From NCBI GenBank assembly GCA_009809945.1, contig WTPW01000410.1:133763-197762 (forward strand): a DNA stretch of 64,000 nt. Reading direction: 5' to 3'. Both the position numbers and the translations under genes were made by a program. Shown piece after piece: positions 41,925 to 53,064 of the stretch (position 1 is its first letter; each line of letters begins with the position of its first letter). Below the pieces are notes generated by a model. That model saw only the letters and a list, made by a program, of their open reading frames with translations. It made no database searches and was not told where the DNA came from. The DNA is from Gigaspora margarita. Taxonomy: Eukaryota > Glomeromycota > Glomeromycetes > Diversisporales > Gigasporaceae.

Positions 41925-43700
41925 TCGGTCTGTCATAATCATGTACTGATTCGTATTTATTTTTTATTTAAATTAGAGTTTTGTTTGATATTAAATTAAA
42001 GTATTATTGTAAAATATGGGTTTGATATTATATTGAAGTATACCTCACGTTTAATTTTTTTTTTAAAAAAAATCATTTTTATCTTTTTATTTTAAAATTT
42101 TATGATTTCTATTTATTTTAAGTACTGTATTTTTACTTTAATTATTTGAAATCGCCCTAAAAAAAATAATCTAATTAATCGCTTGATGGTGTCTAGCAGT
42201 TTAACCAGTGACTTTAATATGCATTTAAATGATTTCAATTCTTAATTACAATCCGTTTACCATCTTTCAGAACATCCATCTTTCAGAATTATAACTAAGT
42301 TAACTCGACGCGTAGGGAATCTGGCATGATAACCTTATTTACTACTTTACTTTTTATTATTTACCATTCTACATAGTAGTAAATTAAAATATACTTTTAC
42401 TTATCATGATTATTTGTACCAGCATCTAAAAAATTATATTTTTATAGGGCGTTAAATAAGAAATAAAATAAGAAGTTATTGCAGAGATAAAAAAAGATTG
42501 AGATAATAAAAGTTAAATATATAAACCCGAAATGAATTCGAAATAAGCTTGAAATAAACTCGAGATACATAGAAATCATTTGAATACAACCAAACATGCT
42601 CATCATTTATCGTGAAAAATCTTAGCAGGGATATTTACGTATTATATGCGATTACATATCATATATGCTATTATCTGTTTTTAAAGGTCAAATCTGGTAA
42701 ATAATATAATCGATAAAATTAGAAGCCCAAAGCCTCATTCTCTTTTGACAGCTTTCTTTTATGGTAGTTCATCTGTCGCAAATAACAAATGTATGCTATT
42801 TTTATTATCTTAAACACAGAAGCAAGGCCTTTGAAATATAAAGAAAACTTCAGCAAATTTTGCTACCAAAAAGCTAAGCTTTCACGAAAATTTTGTTATT
42901 GCGATTCTTAAGTACTTAGAATTTAAGGTTTACTTGATATTAAATTAGTGTTTTTATTTATTTATTTTTTTATATTTTTTCTACTCGACTTTTTCTCGTT
43001 AACTTTAAATCTACATGTTAAGTAGAAATTGAATTCTCTTAACATTCAAGTTTATTTAAAATCCAATGCAACTTATGTCGATTTAGTCCCGATATAAGTA
43101 CAACAAGAATGAAATGGAAGTACAGTTATAGCAAATGCTAGTTGCTTAAATTTTACTATCTAATTTGCATTAAGCCCAATTGGCTGTGTAATGAAAATTT
43201 CAAATTCGGTGAAATATGTATTCGAAATATTAAATATATCCTTCATCGGATCAGACCTAGAGATGTACAGTATCTCGCGTGAAATAAACTTGCATATATT
43301 CACACAAACAACTACGAAATACACTAAACGGGATCTTGCCCGCTGCCCACGTGGTCTACAGCTCGTTTCATAAATCAGATATTCAATCCTCAGTTATTTA
43401 CCTGCTTCTGGTTATGTTTTGATATCCTACCTGTTCGGTTAACTACCAGTCTTATTCTGGATATCGGTTGTTCATCCGGGCTATCGAAAACACCTACTAT
43501 ACCTGATAGAACCCTAACACTCACCCTTCCTCTAACTTCTCTCCGGTGACAAAGCTAGACTTGCGTCGAGCTAGCAGCAAAGACGAAGAACGAAATTCCA
43601 TTTTTCCCCTTATATATCTATTTCCAGGGGAAACTTAACCTATACCTTGGGTAGAGGGTCTTATCCTGTGTCCGTCATGTGACTATGTTAATAAAATGAT
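41925..43700. other. No gene recognised
   Basis: AT-rich sequence. From 43300 the base composition becomes more balanced (CGGGATCTTGCCCGCTGCCC, CTCTCCGGTGACAAAGC), with AACCCTAACACTCACCC at 43510, but I cannot build an ORF. Confidence 0.4.
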
Positions 43701-43829
43701 CAACGTAGAATGTCGTGTTTCTTCCATCGTCATTTTCGTGGTGCCTTTGTCATGCTTTCGTCATTGTTGTATGGTGTTTTTTTTTTTTGTCCCATCGTTG
43801 TCGTTCTTGCAATGTTTTTTGTTGCTCTT

Positions 43830-44430
43830 TTGTGTTGCTTTCGTCATCGTTTGGTGGTGTTTTTCGTCATTGTTTGGTGGCGCCTTTGGTCGTAATTTGG
43901 TGGCGCCTTTGGTTGTCGTTTGGTGGTGCCTTTGGTCGTGCTTTTGGTTATCGTTTGGTGATACTTTATGCTGTAATTTGGTGGTGTTTTTGGTTGTAGT
44001 TTGGTAGTGCTTTTGGTCATAGTTTGGTGGTGCTTTTTGTCGTCGTTTGTTTGTGCTTTTCGTCATTGTTTGTTGGTGCTTTTGATCGTCGTTTGTGGTG
44101 CTTTTGGTTGATAGTTTGGCAGTGCTTTTGTTCATCGTTTGTTGGTACTTTTGTTGTCGTTTGTTGGTGCTTTTGATCATCATTTGGTGGTGCTTTTGTT
44201 CGTTGTTTGGTAGTGCTTTTGGTCATCATTTGGTGGTGCTTTTTGTTGCTTTATGTTGTTTGGTAGTGTTTTACATTGTTTGATAGTGCTTTTAGCTGTA
44301 GTTTGATAGTGCTTTGATCATTATTTGTTGGTGCTTTTGGTCATTATTTAGTGGTAGTTTTGTTATTACTTGGTGTTTTTGATTGTTGTTGTTGGTGCTT
44401 TTGGTCATTATTTGCTATACTCTTGTAGTG
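43830..44430. repeat. GTCGTTTGGTGGTGCTTTTG minisatellite
   Basis: About 25 degenerate units of TCGTTTGGTGGTGCTTTTGG with a period of roughly 22-24 bp. Overlapping open frames on both strands (Val/Phe/Trp-rich or Lys/Thr/Gln-rich) are products of the repeat, not genes. The same unit occurs at 53966-54165. Confidence 0.85.
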
Positions 44431-45480
44431 GTTTTTGTCTTGCTATGCTTTTTGATAATTGTAATTTTTTTTTGTACTTTTCGCTACTTTGTATTTTTTT
44501 TTTAATAAAAAATTGTCAAAAAACAACTTAAAATTTAGAATTTTTTAATATTTGGACCAATCATATTTAGATAGTACAGAATAAAACCTATACTCCCAGG
44601 CATAAGATAAAAGCCTCTACCCTAGGCACAGGAAAGGAGCCTCCTATTTCAAATAATGATTCTAGGGCACAATCTTATAACAAATGAATGCTATATGACT
44701 TCATTCATAGCATCTAATATTACATAATTTTATGTGAATCAAATGATGAATTTTTAATTTAAAATTTATTGTGAAAATTATTTTATGAAAGGGTGAAACC
44801 ATAACAGATATAGCTATATACAGTACATATATTGTAAAAGTAATGATAATAAGGTCTAGCTAAAATATACTAACAATATCACTATCTATCTAAAGCAATG
44901 TCTTTAATTATGCAAAACTTTAGATTCTTGAATTTGCAGACAGAAAGAGATGTAATAGGTTCTTTAGAGTCTTGCTATGGCATGGTCAAAGAGGACCCCA
45001 AAATATACATAGATAGGTAAGATGACTTTTAAATTTTTTATTAATTGCTGTATGCATGACTTTTTTATAAGATCAGTACGCAAAATTTATCCCTTACAAT
45101 AAAAAAATTAAAAAATATGCAAATAAAATTCTAACCTTAATTATAATATAAAATTTATATAAGCTATCATTGGGTAAATAAATATAGTACATATCTGCAC
45201 TGATTTTTTAAAAACTCAATTATTAAAAATAGAAATTTTTTTATTTTCTGCACAGATTAATAATTAACAATTCAATACTCTGCGCAGGTTGTAAATAATA
45301 AAAAAAATAACAAAATCATAAAAAATTACTATATGCTCGCCTAAATATTAAATACTAGCTATATTAAAACAATAAATTCAAATATTCATATATTTTAACA
45401 ATTTAATTTATTGCAAAATACAAAAAAAAAATTAAAAAAAAATTAAAAAAATAAATACAAATTATAACATAAACCCAATT
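44431..45480. other. AT-rich, no gene
   Basis: CTCCCAGGCATAAGATAAAA, then GCCTCTACCCTAGGC (44593-44630), is a small partly mirrored motif. Nothing else is visible. Confidence 0.35.
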
Positions 45481-45484
45481 CCAA

Positions 45485-45730
45485 CTATTGTGCCATGTCC
45501 CAATATCGCGCTATATTCCAACCATCAAACTAAATCCCATATTACAGTACTAACTATTATGCTATGCTCCATACTAACTATCGTGCTACTAACTATCATG
45601 CTACATCCCATACTATCATGCTACATCCCGAACTAACATGCTACATCTATTGTGCTATGTATGTTCTACTATTATACTATGTTCATTCTACTATCACGCT
45701 ATATTCAATCGTACTATGTTCATTCTAAAG
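45485..45730. repeat. Degenerate minisatellite (ACTATCATGCTACATCCCAT)
   Basis: Units such as ACTATTATGCTATGCTCCAT, ACTATCGTGCTACTA and CTATCATGCTACATCCC recur about ten times with period 15-25 bp. Confidence 0.65.
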
Positions 45731-45799
45731 AAAAAAGAAATATTAGTACTATAAAAAAAAAGAACGAAGAAATTAACTGAATTGACCAATATCTTATAC

Positions 45800-46164
45800 T
45801 AGAAGACACAAACGCACACCAATAACGACAGCTCCAGTGACAGTTCCAATGGATTCCTCATCTACATTCTCAGCATCCAATTTTAGCACTTCAGCGAAGC
45901 ACAAGCCTAAAATAAAAGAAAGAAGTGAGTAATAATAAATAAATAAATAAATAAATAAACTAGAAACTTATCTGGCATGGCACCAATGATGAAAGAACTA
46001 GATGGCACATCCCTAAAATTTCTACCAACACAAGGCTTTATCTTCTTTTTTGGATTTTTAAAGCACTTCATTCTTGTAAATAATATTGTTCCTACCGAAG
46101 AATTGAAAAGTGTTAACTTTTGATCTTGTATAACTAAAAATTTCTTCATATATCTTCCTACCAT
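45800..46164 (-). other. Possible exon remnants of a repeat-associated ORF
   Basis: The minus strand shows NFRDVPSSSFIIGAMPDK up to about 45970, then after a T-rich acceptor LKLDAENVDEESIGTVTGAV, then VIGV (45895-45810). The phases do not join cleanly and there is no clear start. Both pieces have amino acid usage of real coding sequence, but I cannot name a family. Confidence 0.3.
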
Positions 46165-46339
46165 GTGATTTTATATAACTAAACAATCCCCACCAATGAC
46201 GAGAAAAGCACACAATAAAATGAATAAATATTATATATATTAGTAAAAACAAAGAAAAAAAAATTCGAATTATACTTATCTTTATACTGCTCATGTAACT
46301 AGTGATCACTGCTACTTATTTAAATACAGTACCAATATA

Positions 46340-47060
46340 CATAAATAAAAAAATAATTTATAAAATAAATGCAAATAAAATAAATTAAATAAAAAAAATT
46401 AAAATAAATTAAAAAAAAAAATAACGTTAAAATCGATAATAAAAAAAAAAATAAAAATAAATCAATTATATCATAAAAAATAAAAAAAAATATTTAAATT
46501 AAAAAAAATAAAATAAAATGTAACGTACTGTAATTGTACATATTTAAAAATAATTTAATATATAATAAATAAATTAAATAATAAAATAAAATAAAAAAAA
46601 AGTAAAAAATAAAAAAATAAAAAAAACCAAAAAATAAATAAAAAAAATACGTAATAAAGAAAAAAAAATAAAACAAAAAAAAAATTAAAATAAATAAAAA
46701 AATAAAAAAAAAATACGTAATAAAATTAAAAAAAATATATATATTTTAAAAAAAAAAGATCAAAAAAAATAAAAAAAAATTTAAAAAATGAATATTAAAA
46801 AAAATGATAAAAATAAAAAAAAAATTAATAAAAAAAAAACCAAAAAATTGAAACCGAAAAAAAATAAAAAATTAATAATAAAAAATGATAAATAAAAAAA
46901 AAAAATACATAAAAAAAGAATAAAATTAAAAAATTAAGGGATTGAACCTGAGTAGAAATTATTATTGTTAGTCTACCCGGGTCACTCGGTTAAATTATTA
47001 TATACGATATAATTAAAAAAAACTGATATTAAAAAAAAATAATAATAAGTGAATAAAAAA
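46340..47060. repeat. A-rich low-complexity tract
   Basis: Mostly AAAATAAA and AAAAATTAAA words. Open frames on the minus strand (Phe/Tyr/Leu only) are compositional. A GC-bearing island at 46937-46990 interrupts it. Confidence 0.8.
46935..46995 (-). other. tRNA-like or Pol III B-box-like island
   Basis: On the minus strand TTAACCGAGTGACCCGGGTA is followed by GACTAACAATAATAATTTC and then TACTCAGGTTCAATCCCTTA. GGTTCAATCCC fits a T-arm/B box, but no complete cloverleaf or acceptor stem is apparent. It may be a tRNA fragment or SINE piece. Confidence 0.3.
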
Positions 47061-47720
47061 AATGTGTTTTTTTACTTTATTTATTTATAGTTTTGTTTTC
47101 GATCCTTATTTCAAAATACCACCCATGTGTGTTATTGTTTTGGTTTAAAAAATAATGTAGTTTAGGTCAAAACAAAGGGGTAGCGACCAAATTTATACTA
47201 AAAATACGCAAATTAAACTCTTACATGTAGAATTTTGATATACAAATACGCAATTTAAAAATCTAACCTTTTTAATAATTTTATAAAATAATACGCAAAT
47301 TTAAACCTTACTTCATTTAATTTGTCTATGATGGCGACACATTCTCTGACCTGACCTATCTATGTATATTTCAGGGTTCCAGTCAAAGCAAAAATAAGTA
47401 TCTCTTGTATTTATTATAAATGCCTTTGGTTAGTGGTTTTTAGCTTACTCTATTTATATAATTATTTTTCTTTATTCCTAGGGTACAAGAGTTAGAAGTT
47501 CTAATACAATCATATACTATTAATGATTGTCTCATGAGCAAGAACAAAATTGGATTATGCGAGTGATTAAAAGTAGAAAGTATGTAGATTATTTCTATTA
47601 ATAAACAAATTATTAAAAAAATTTATATTTAATAATAAAAAATTTTATTAAGTAATCTCTTTAAATTTCTAAATAAACTTGTAGATTCTAATACTAGTCA
47701 AATCATTAAAATTGGTCCAG
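47061..47720. other. No gene seen
   Basis: AT-rich. ATACGCAAATT is repeated near 47206, 47246 and 47290. Confidence 0.35.
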
Positions 47721-47721
47721 T

Positions 47722-48070
47722 ATATCAGCGAATTTATATTAACAAAATCTTATGAAAAAACTTGCAAACCTAAAAAATCTTTTAAAAGATCTTGCAAACT
47801 GCAATATATTTTAAAATAATTCGCAATATTTTTCAAAATATTTTAGGTTTTGAAATATTTCAAAAATAATTTTGAAATATTTCAAAAGTGGTTTGAAATA
47901 TTTTTAAAATATTTTAGTTCAAAATATTTCAAAATATTTTAAAACTAAAAAACCAAGCTGGATCAGTAGATTGTAACCTGGATTTTACCAAGAGCACATT
48001 GGACTATATTTTTGAAATATTTCAAAATTTTGTATGATGTATTGAAATTAATCTACAAATTTTGTATTGG
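47722..48070. repeat. Decayed copy of the TTTCGAAA repeat element left end
   Basis: It parallels 53065-53415: AGCGAATTTATATTAACAAA, repeated AAATATTT words, then AACCAAGCTGGATCAGTAGA, TGTAACCTGGATTTTACCAA and AATCTACAAATTTTGTATT. Nearly every TTTCGAAA of the other copy is TTTTAAAA or TTTGAAAT here. Confidence 0.7.
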
Positions 48071-48099
48071 AACAATAATTAAACAAAGAAGCTTTTGAT

Positions 48100-50700
48100 A
48101 TAATAGCAGTAACTATTGATAGAAAAGAATGTTTTTTTCTAGAGAAAAAGTAGAAAATTTTAGGTTTTTTTGGTCAGTTACAACAATAGAGAAGAAAAAG
48201 GGATTTGGAGTTGCATTAGATATTAGAAACAAATAGAAAAACATCTGAGAAGAATAAATAAAGTTAGTAAATTTGTTATAGCAGCAAGATTTTATTTCAG
48301 AAACATAGAGCTATAAATAATTGCAATTTATCTTCTTTTAATAATAAAAAGGAAAGAAAAAAAGAGATTATAAACATGTATAATAAGCGGAACAAGCAAA
48401 CTCATATAGTGATTTTAGGAGACTTTAATTGTATTTATGATAGAGCTAGATAGGCTATCGAGAAGCAAAGTAAATAGTTATAAAGTTACCAAGATCCACA
48501 AATGGTTAATTAAAGAAAATTTTACAGATATATTCAGTTATTGCACCTAGCAGAAAGAGGAATCACCTGGTCAAGCAATCAAAGCAATACAAGAATAGAT
48601 CAGATTTGAATATCTGAAAACCTGTTAGAAAGTTTGATAAAAGCAGAGATTTTGCATATGCAGTTCATAACAAATAGTAATCACAAATCAGTCTCTACAA
48701 CTATTTGGCTTGGGTCTCAAATTTTTGGTACAACAGGAGCTATTGAAAGAAATAGAAAATATTATAAAACAATTTATTTATATGACAATGCTATGATAGA
48801 AGACTGAGTGCTTTTTAGATTTGTATTAGATAAAAACTTACAGAAAGAGATACCATTATTGGATATGCTAATACTTGAAAAGACAAGTGAAGATAGAGAG
48901 CAGAAGTATCAAACATAGTTAATAAATCAAACATAGGATATTATTAAATTAAGCATTATTAATGCAGCTAACAGAAGTATTCCAAAGAAGAAAGTGCATA
49001 ACAATATCTTACAAGAAGTTGGTTCTAAGAAAAAGTCTTGCTTGTTATTATTTATCATTAAAGTTAGCAATAGATACAATTGGTTAAAAGAAACAATAAG
49101 CTATATAAGCTAGAAGAAGAAAGAAAAATTTTGAACATGAATCAAAAAAGCAAACAAAATGTTCAAGCTTGGTATGCTGAAGCTCTTAGATAATAATCTG
49201 AAAAATTGGTATGAGAATATAAAAAGTTAGTAAAGAGTGCTAAACAAGAAAAAATCAAACAAGTTAGAGTAGTACAAAGAAAAAAAATATAAGATTGTAT
49301 TGAATTTAGATATGAGATAATAGCAAGTAATTAGAGAAAAATATTAAATAGCTTGCTAAATTGACAGAGAGATAGAGTTATTGTAAACAGGCTCTTTAAA
49401 GATATGGATAAGACAAAAATATTAGTTACAAATCCAGCTCTAGTTCTCAAAAAGACAAAAAGCATACTACAAAAACCAAATGAGAACAAGAAACCCACAA
49501 GAATTTAAAGAAGAGAGCATCTAGTTACAGGTTTATAAACCAATTAAATATATACAAAATAATTGGTTTCAGAATATAATATCAGAAATTACTGAAAAAA
49601 GTGGTACAAAGTACTAAAAAATCTCAAGACTAAAACAGTACCTAGTATCTCTGATATTATATATAATTTGATTAAAAGTGCAAGCCCTGCTACTCAAAAT
49701 ATTTTTTGATGGTTTTTGAATTTTTGTATTAAAAGAACAATGATTTTTAATAAGTAAAAATGTGCTCAAATTTACCAATTCCCAAGAGTGTGAGTTGGAA
49801 GTACAACTTGGAAAATACTAGACCAATTGCTCTCTTGAAAACTTTAGAAAGTGCATAATTAAGATATTAACAAACAGACTTTCAGAGATTATAGTTGAAC
49901 ACCAGATCTTAAAAGGATGAAATTTTGCAGGGTTGCTAGTAGTTCTACAGAATACTTAGTACATATAGTTAATATGGTTGTAGAAGATGCAAAGAAAAAG
50001 GATATAGAAAGTAGTTAGTTCTTCAGGATATGAAGAAAGCATTTGATTCAGTCTTATTAAGAATGCTTAGAAAATTAATAGAAAGAATTAAAATACTAAT
50101 TATGGCAATAGAATTGATTTTGCTACTCTTTAAAAGCTAAACATCAAGAGTTATAACAGCAGCTAGTCTCACAAATCTAGTAAAATGTTAGCTAGAATTG
50201 ATTTTGCTATACTTTAAAAGCTAAATATCAAGAGTTATAACAGCAGCTAGTCTCACAAAACTAGTAAAATGTTAGCTAAAATTGAACAAGAGAAAGTTCT
50301 TTATTTGCTATTATAGTGCATCTTTTACAACCTTTTTTGGTTAGAGTTCAAGAAACTGAGGGGCTTGGTTATTGTATAGGGTTTTAGAATCCAAGTTTGA
50401 TCAAAAAGTTAGAGCAAAAAGAAAAGCAACCAAAGTAGTAGTAGTTGCATATATAAACAATACTATCTGTATTGCTCTGAATAAGCAGATTATAAAAAAA
50501 TATTATGGATAGCTAATGAGTTTTTTTATATCAACAATATACAAATTAACAGGAATAAGCAAAGTCAGAGTCAGGCTAAACTGTTAATAGAAAGAAACTT
50601 AATTCATAAGTAGGTAGTCAAATGGAGGAGAACAGAGCAAGCTCAAAAGATCTTGAATATTAGTCTAAAGGCAATGAACAAAAGAATTTTAACTAAAAAA
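48100..50700 (+). mobile_element. Second LINE, heavily decayed (endonuclease and reverse transcriptase)
   Basis: Fragments in several frames follow LINE ORF2 order. VILGDFNCIYDRAR (about 48413) and GITWSSNQSNTRIDQI (about 48560) belong to the APE-type endonuclease. TRPIALLKTLES (about 49819), LVLQDMKKAFDSVL (about 50021) and AYINNTICIALNK (about 50450) belong to the reverse transcriptase, the last being the place of the YxDD box. The catalytic box is damaged and stops are frequent. Compared with the LINE at 3-2334 this copy is much older and its codons are more A-rich. Confidence 0.75.
50111..50278. repeat. 84-bp tandem duplication within the LINE relic
   Basis: GAATTGATTTTGCTACTCTT begins at 50111 and recurs at 50195. 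Both units contain ATCAAGAGTTATAACAGCAG, then CTAGTCTCACAAA, with few differences, so the duplication is younger than the decay of the LINE. Confidence 0.8.
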
Positions 50701-50871
50701 AAGCTATTTTGATGTAGCACTTAGGCTGATTTAACATAGTCTTTAGTTTCTAAATTTTTTTAAACTAGTAGATAGATTGTACTTGGGCATTGAAGGGTAG
50801 TTGAGTGATATCAAGCTTGCTAATTAGAAATAAACAAGTGTATAACAGATATATAATATAATAATAATATA

Positions 50872-51098
50872 CCATAAAGTCCTGAATATAAGCAACTTCA
50901 AAAATAAGCAACTCTATATTTTGAGGTCAAAATACTAAAAAATAAGCAATCCCTTTAAAATTGTTAAATACAAAATAAATTTTATTAAGATAGACCAATA
51001 GAATTGAGTATTTCAAAGTTATTGAATTTAAGCAACTCTTTAAAAAATTTAGCCAAAATGGGTAGCTTAGAGGGTTAATTATATTTGGGACATTATGG
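50872..51098. mobile_element. TA-flanked small mariner-like element (CCATAAAGTCC ends)
   Basis: CCATAAAGTCCTGAATATAA and (inverted) CCATAATGTCCCAAATATAA are the ends, each next to TA (50870-50871, 51099-51100). A sister copy in the opposite orientation is at 57292-57534. Confidence 0.75.
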
Positions 51099-51100
51099 TA

Positions 51101-51668
51101 TTTAGAATTTTAATAAAGTACTAGCAAAACTGCCAAAGTGAAAAAAAAATTTTACTCTATATATTTAATAAGTAATTTTTTGATCTGCTAAAATAATTTT
51201 AGCAATATTTTGATCACTAGGCAATTATATTAAGGGAGTTACTTAAAAAATCTTGAATTATACAAATTAAATAAATAAATTTTAATAACTTAATCCTTAT
51301 TTACAAATTATTAAAATTATAATAAATATATGAATTGAAATAGAAAAAACTTTTTATACTTAACTATTCTATTTTCTAAAAAAAAAAAAAAAGTTTTGGA
51401 TAAGAAAAATAGGTTGACATATGTTTTGTTGTTTTTGTTTAGTAAAGAAATAATTTTAATACCAAAAGTTTTTTAATTTTATCTAATCAATATATGACTT
51501 TTTGCAGATTAGCAGATATTTTAAAAGGTCTAATTATGCAAATTGGCAATATAATATTGAAAAACTAAAAATTTTAACTTTAGTATTTAAATAACTTCTT
51601 TTCTTACAAGGTTAACTACTTCTGTCTTCTAAGTAAAGTTGTTTAGAATATTTCTTTATATATACCAT
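51101..51668. other. AT-rich, no gene
   Basis: I see nothing supported. Confidence 0.4.
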
Positions 51669-51990
51669 ATATTCCTGAAAATAAGCAACCTTTTATGGAG
51701 CAAAAATTACATGAAAAAGCGGGGAGTTGCTTATTTTCGAATTGTTGAATTTTTTGAAAAATTGAAAAACGCACTAATAAAAAGTTATCCAAATGACATG
51801 AAATTTTTACTGTAAGTGTATTTTTGTGTTCTGAACAAGCTTACTTAATGGCTCTTTTGAGGCTTACTTAGTAAAATTTAGACTTTTATATGTAGCAACT
51901 GCTAACGCGTTTTTTAAGATTTTTGAAAAAAATCAGGGGGGTTGCTTATTTTCGGAGTTGCTTACTATTTTAAAATTAGCAAATATTTAT
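51669..51990. mobile_element. Foldback element of the AATAAGCAACC family, right end damaged
   Basis: It starts CCATATATTCCTGAAAATAA, then GCAACC, after TA, and ends near GGGTTGCTTATTTTCGGAGT, then TGCTTAC. The inside carries TAGTAAAATTTAGACTTTTA, as in the AATAAGCTACC copies at 21.1 and 29.5 kb, showing the two groups are related. Confidence 0.55.
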
Positions 51991-52109
51991 TTTTGGCAAA
52001 GTTATATTTTTATTTTGTACAAAATTAGAAAAATTTTAATCTAATTTTTAAGCTTTCTTTTCTTGTTCTAAATTTCTAAAAAATTTAATTTTAAATTAAG
52101 GGTTTAAGA

Positions 52110-52440
52110 ATTTCGTGCCCCTGCATGGTCGTGCATCCCTGTGATCGACCAATCAAAATCAATCACATGAAAACGTGATCAATCGCTCGTAACCGGCCAA
52201 TCAATATCAATTGCAAATTTTATAAAAAATTTTAAAAATTTTTAAGATTTTTTTATTATTAAAAAAAAAGAAAAAAAAAAACAAGAATACAACAAGTGAA
52301 AAACATCCGAACTCTAACCCGAACCCTAACACAAACCTAATATAAACCCTAACACAAACCCTAACACAAACCCTAACCCTACTCTAATCTACACTAATCT
52401 ACACTAACTCTTACTAACTATTACTATAATACAACAACGA
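52110..52440. repeat. Repeat-family fragment with GATCGACCAATCA box and long CCCTAAC tract
   Basis: CCCTGTGATCGACCAATCAA (52137-52156) matches the box in the 2.5-kb hAT end. Further on, AACCCGAACCCTAACACAAA, then repeated AACCCTAACACAAACCC (52315-52383), is the longest telomere-like tract in the window. Confidence 0.6.
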
Positions 52441-52985
52441 GCACCGATGACTTAAAGCCAAGGCGAAATCACAAGCACTAACAACAAAAAAAGCCACAGC
52501 AAATCCACAAGAACCAATGATATGCTGAAACCCATAGTGAAATCATAAACTCTAACAATACTAAATGATGTTGAGGCAATAGCATAAAACCAAAGCGAAG
52601 ATAAACAGTACGCCAGAAAATGACAACACCATCGAAATTGAAGCCACAAACAATACGAAACAAATGACGGCAAACACGATATAAAATGTTAATAACTATA
52701 GAAGAAGAGAAGAAGAAAAAAAAAAGAACAATAGAAACCCACCATATCCAATGCAAAACTACTGAAAAAATGTCAAAACCACTGAAAAAACATGCAAGAC
52801 CACCACCGAAAAGAGCACCTACCAGAGAAACATGTGACCACCCACCAAGAAAAAAATCTAACAGCAGTACCAATGATGACACCTGCGATGATACCAACTA
52901 CAGTAGCTAAAAAAGAAAAAAAAAGAAGAAAAAAAATTAGTAACGAAAACGTAAAAAAAAAACAAATAAACAAATAAAAAATAGG
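52441..52985. other. Low-complexity region with unsupported open frames
   Basis: Minus-strand frames of 66-139 codons are Val/Phe/Leu/Ser-rich, including a helix-like VVGIIAGVIIGTAV (about 52905-52860). They overlap each other and have no domain. I treat them as composition-driven. Confidence 0.35.
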
Positions 52986-53064
52986 TGATCTTATCTGTTA
53001 ATTATATGCATGCATATAGGGGTGCACAGCCATGTAGGTGCATAAAAAACATTTTTCCTTAACA

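Noticed and set aside
43696..44283. Several long overlapping ORFs on both strands (Val/Phe/Trp-rich or Lys/Thr/Gln-rich)
   Set aside because: They are translations of the GTCGTTTGGTGGTGC minisatellite in all frames; no start context, domain or splice structure.
46494..46676. Phe/Tyr-rich minus-strand ORF
   Set aside because: Pure composition effect of an A-rich tract.
52452..52977. Overlapping ORFs of 60-139 codons on both strands
   Set aside because: Low complexity, mutually overlapping, no domain. A helix-like VVGIIAGVIIGTAV alone is not enough to call a gene.
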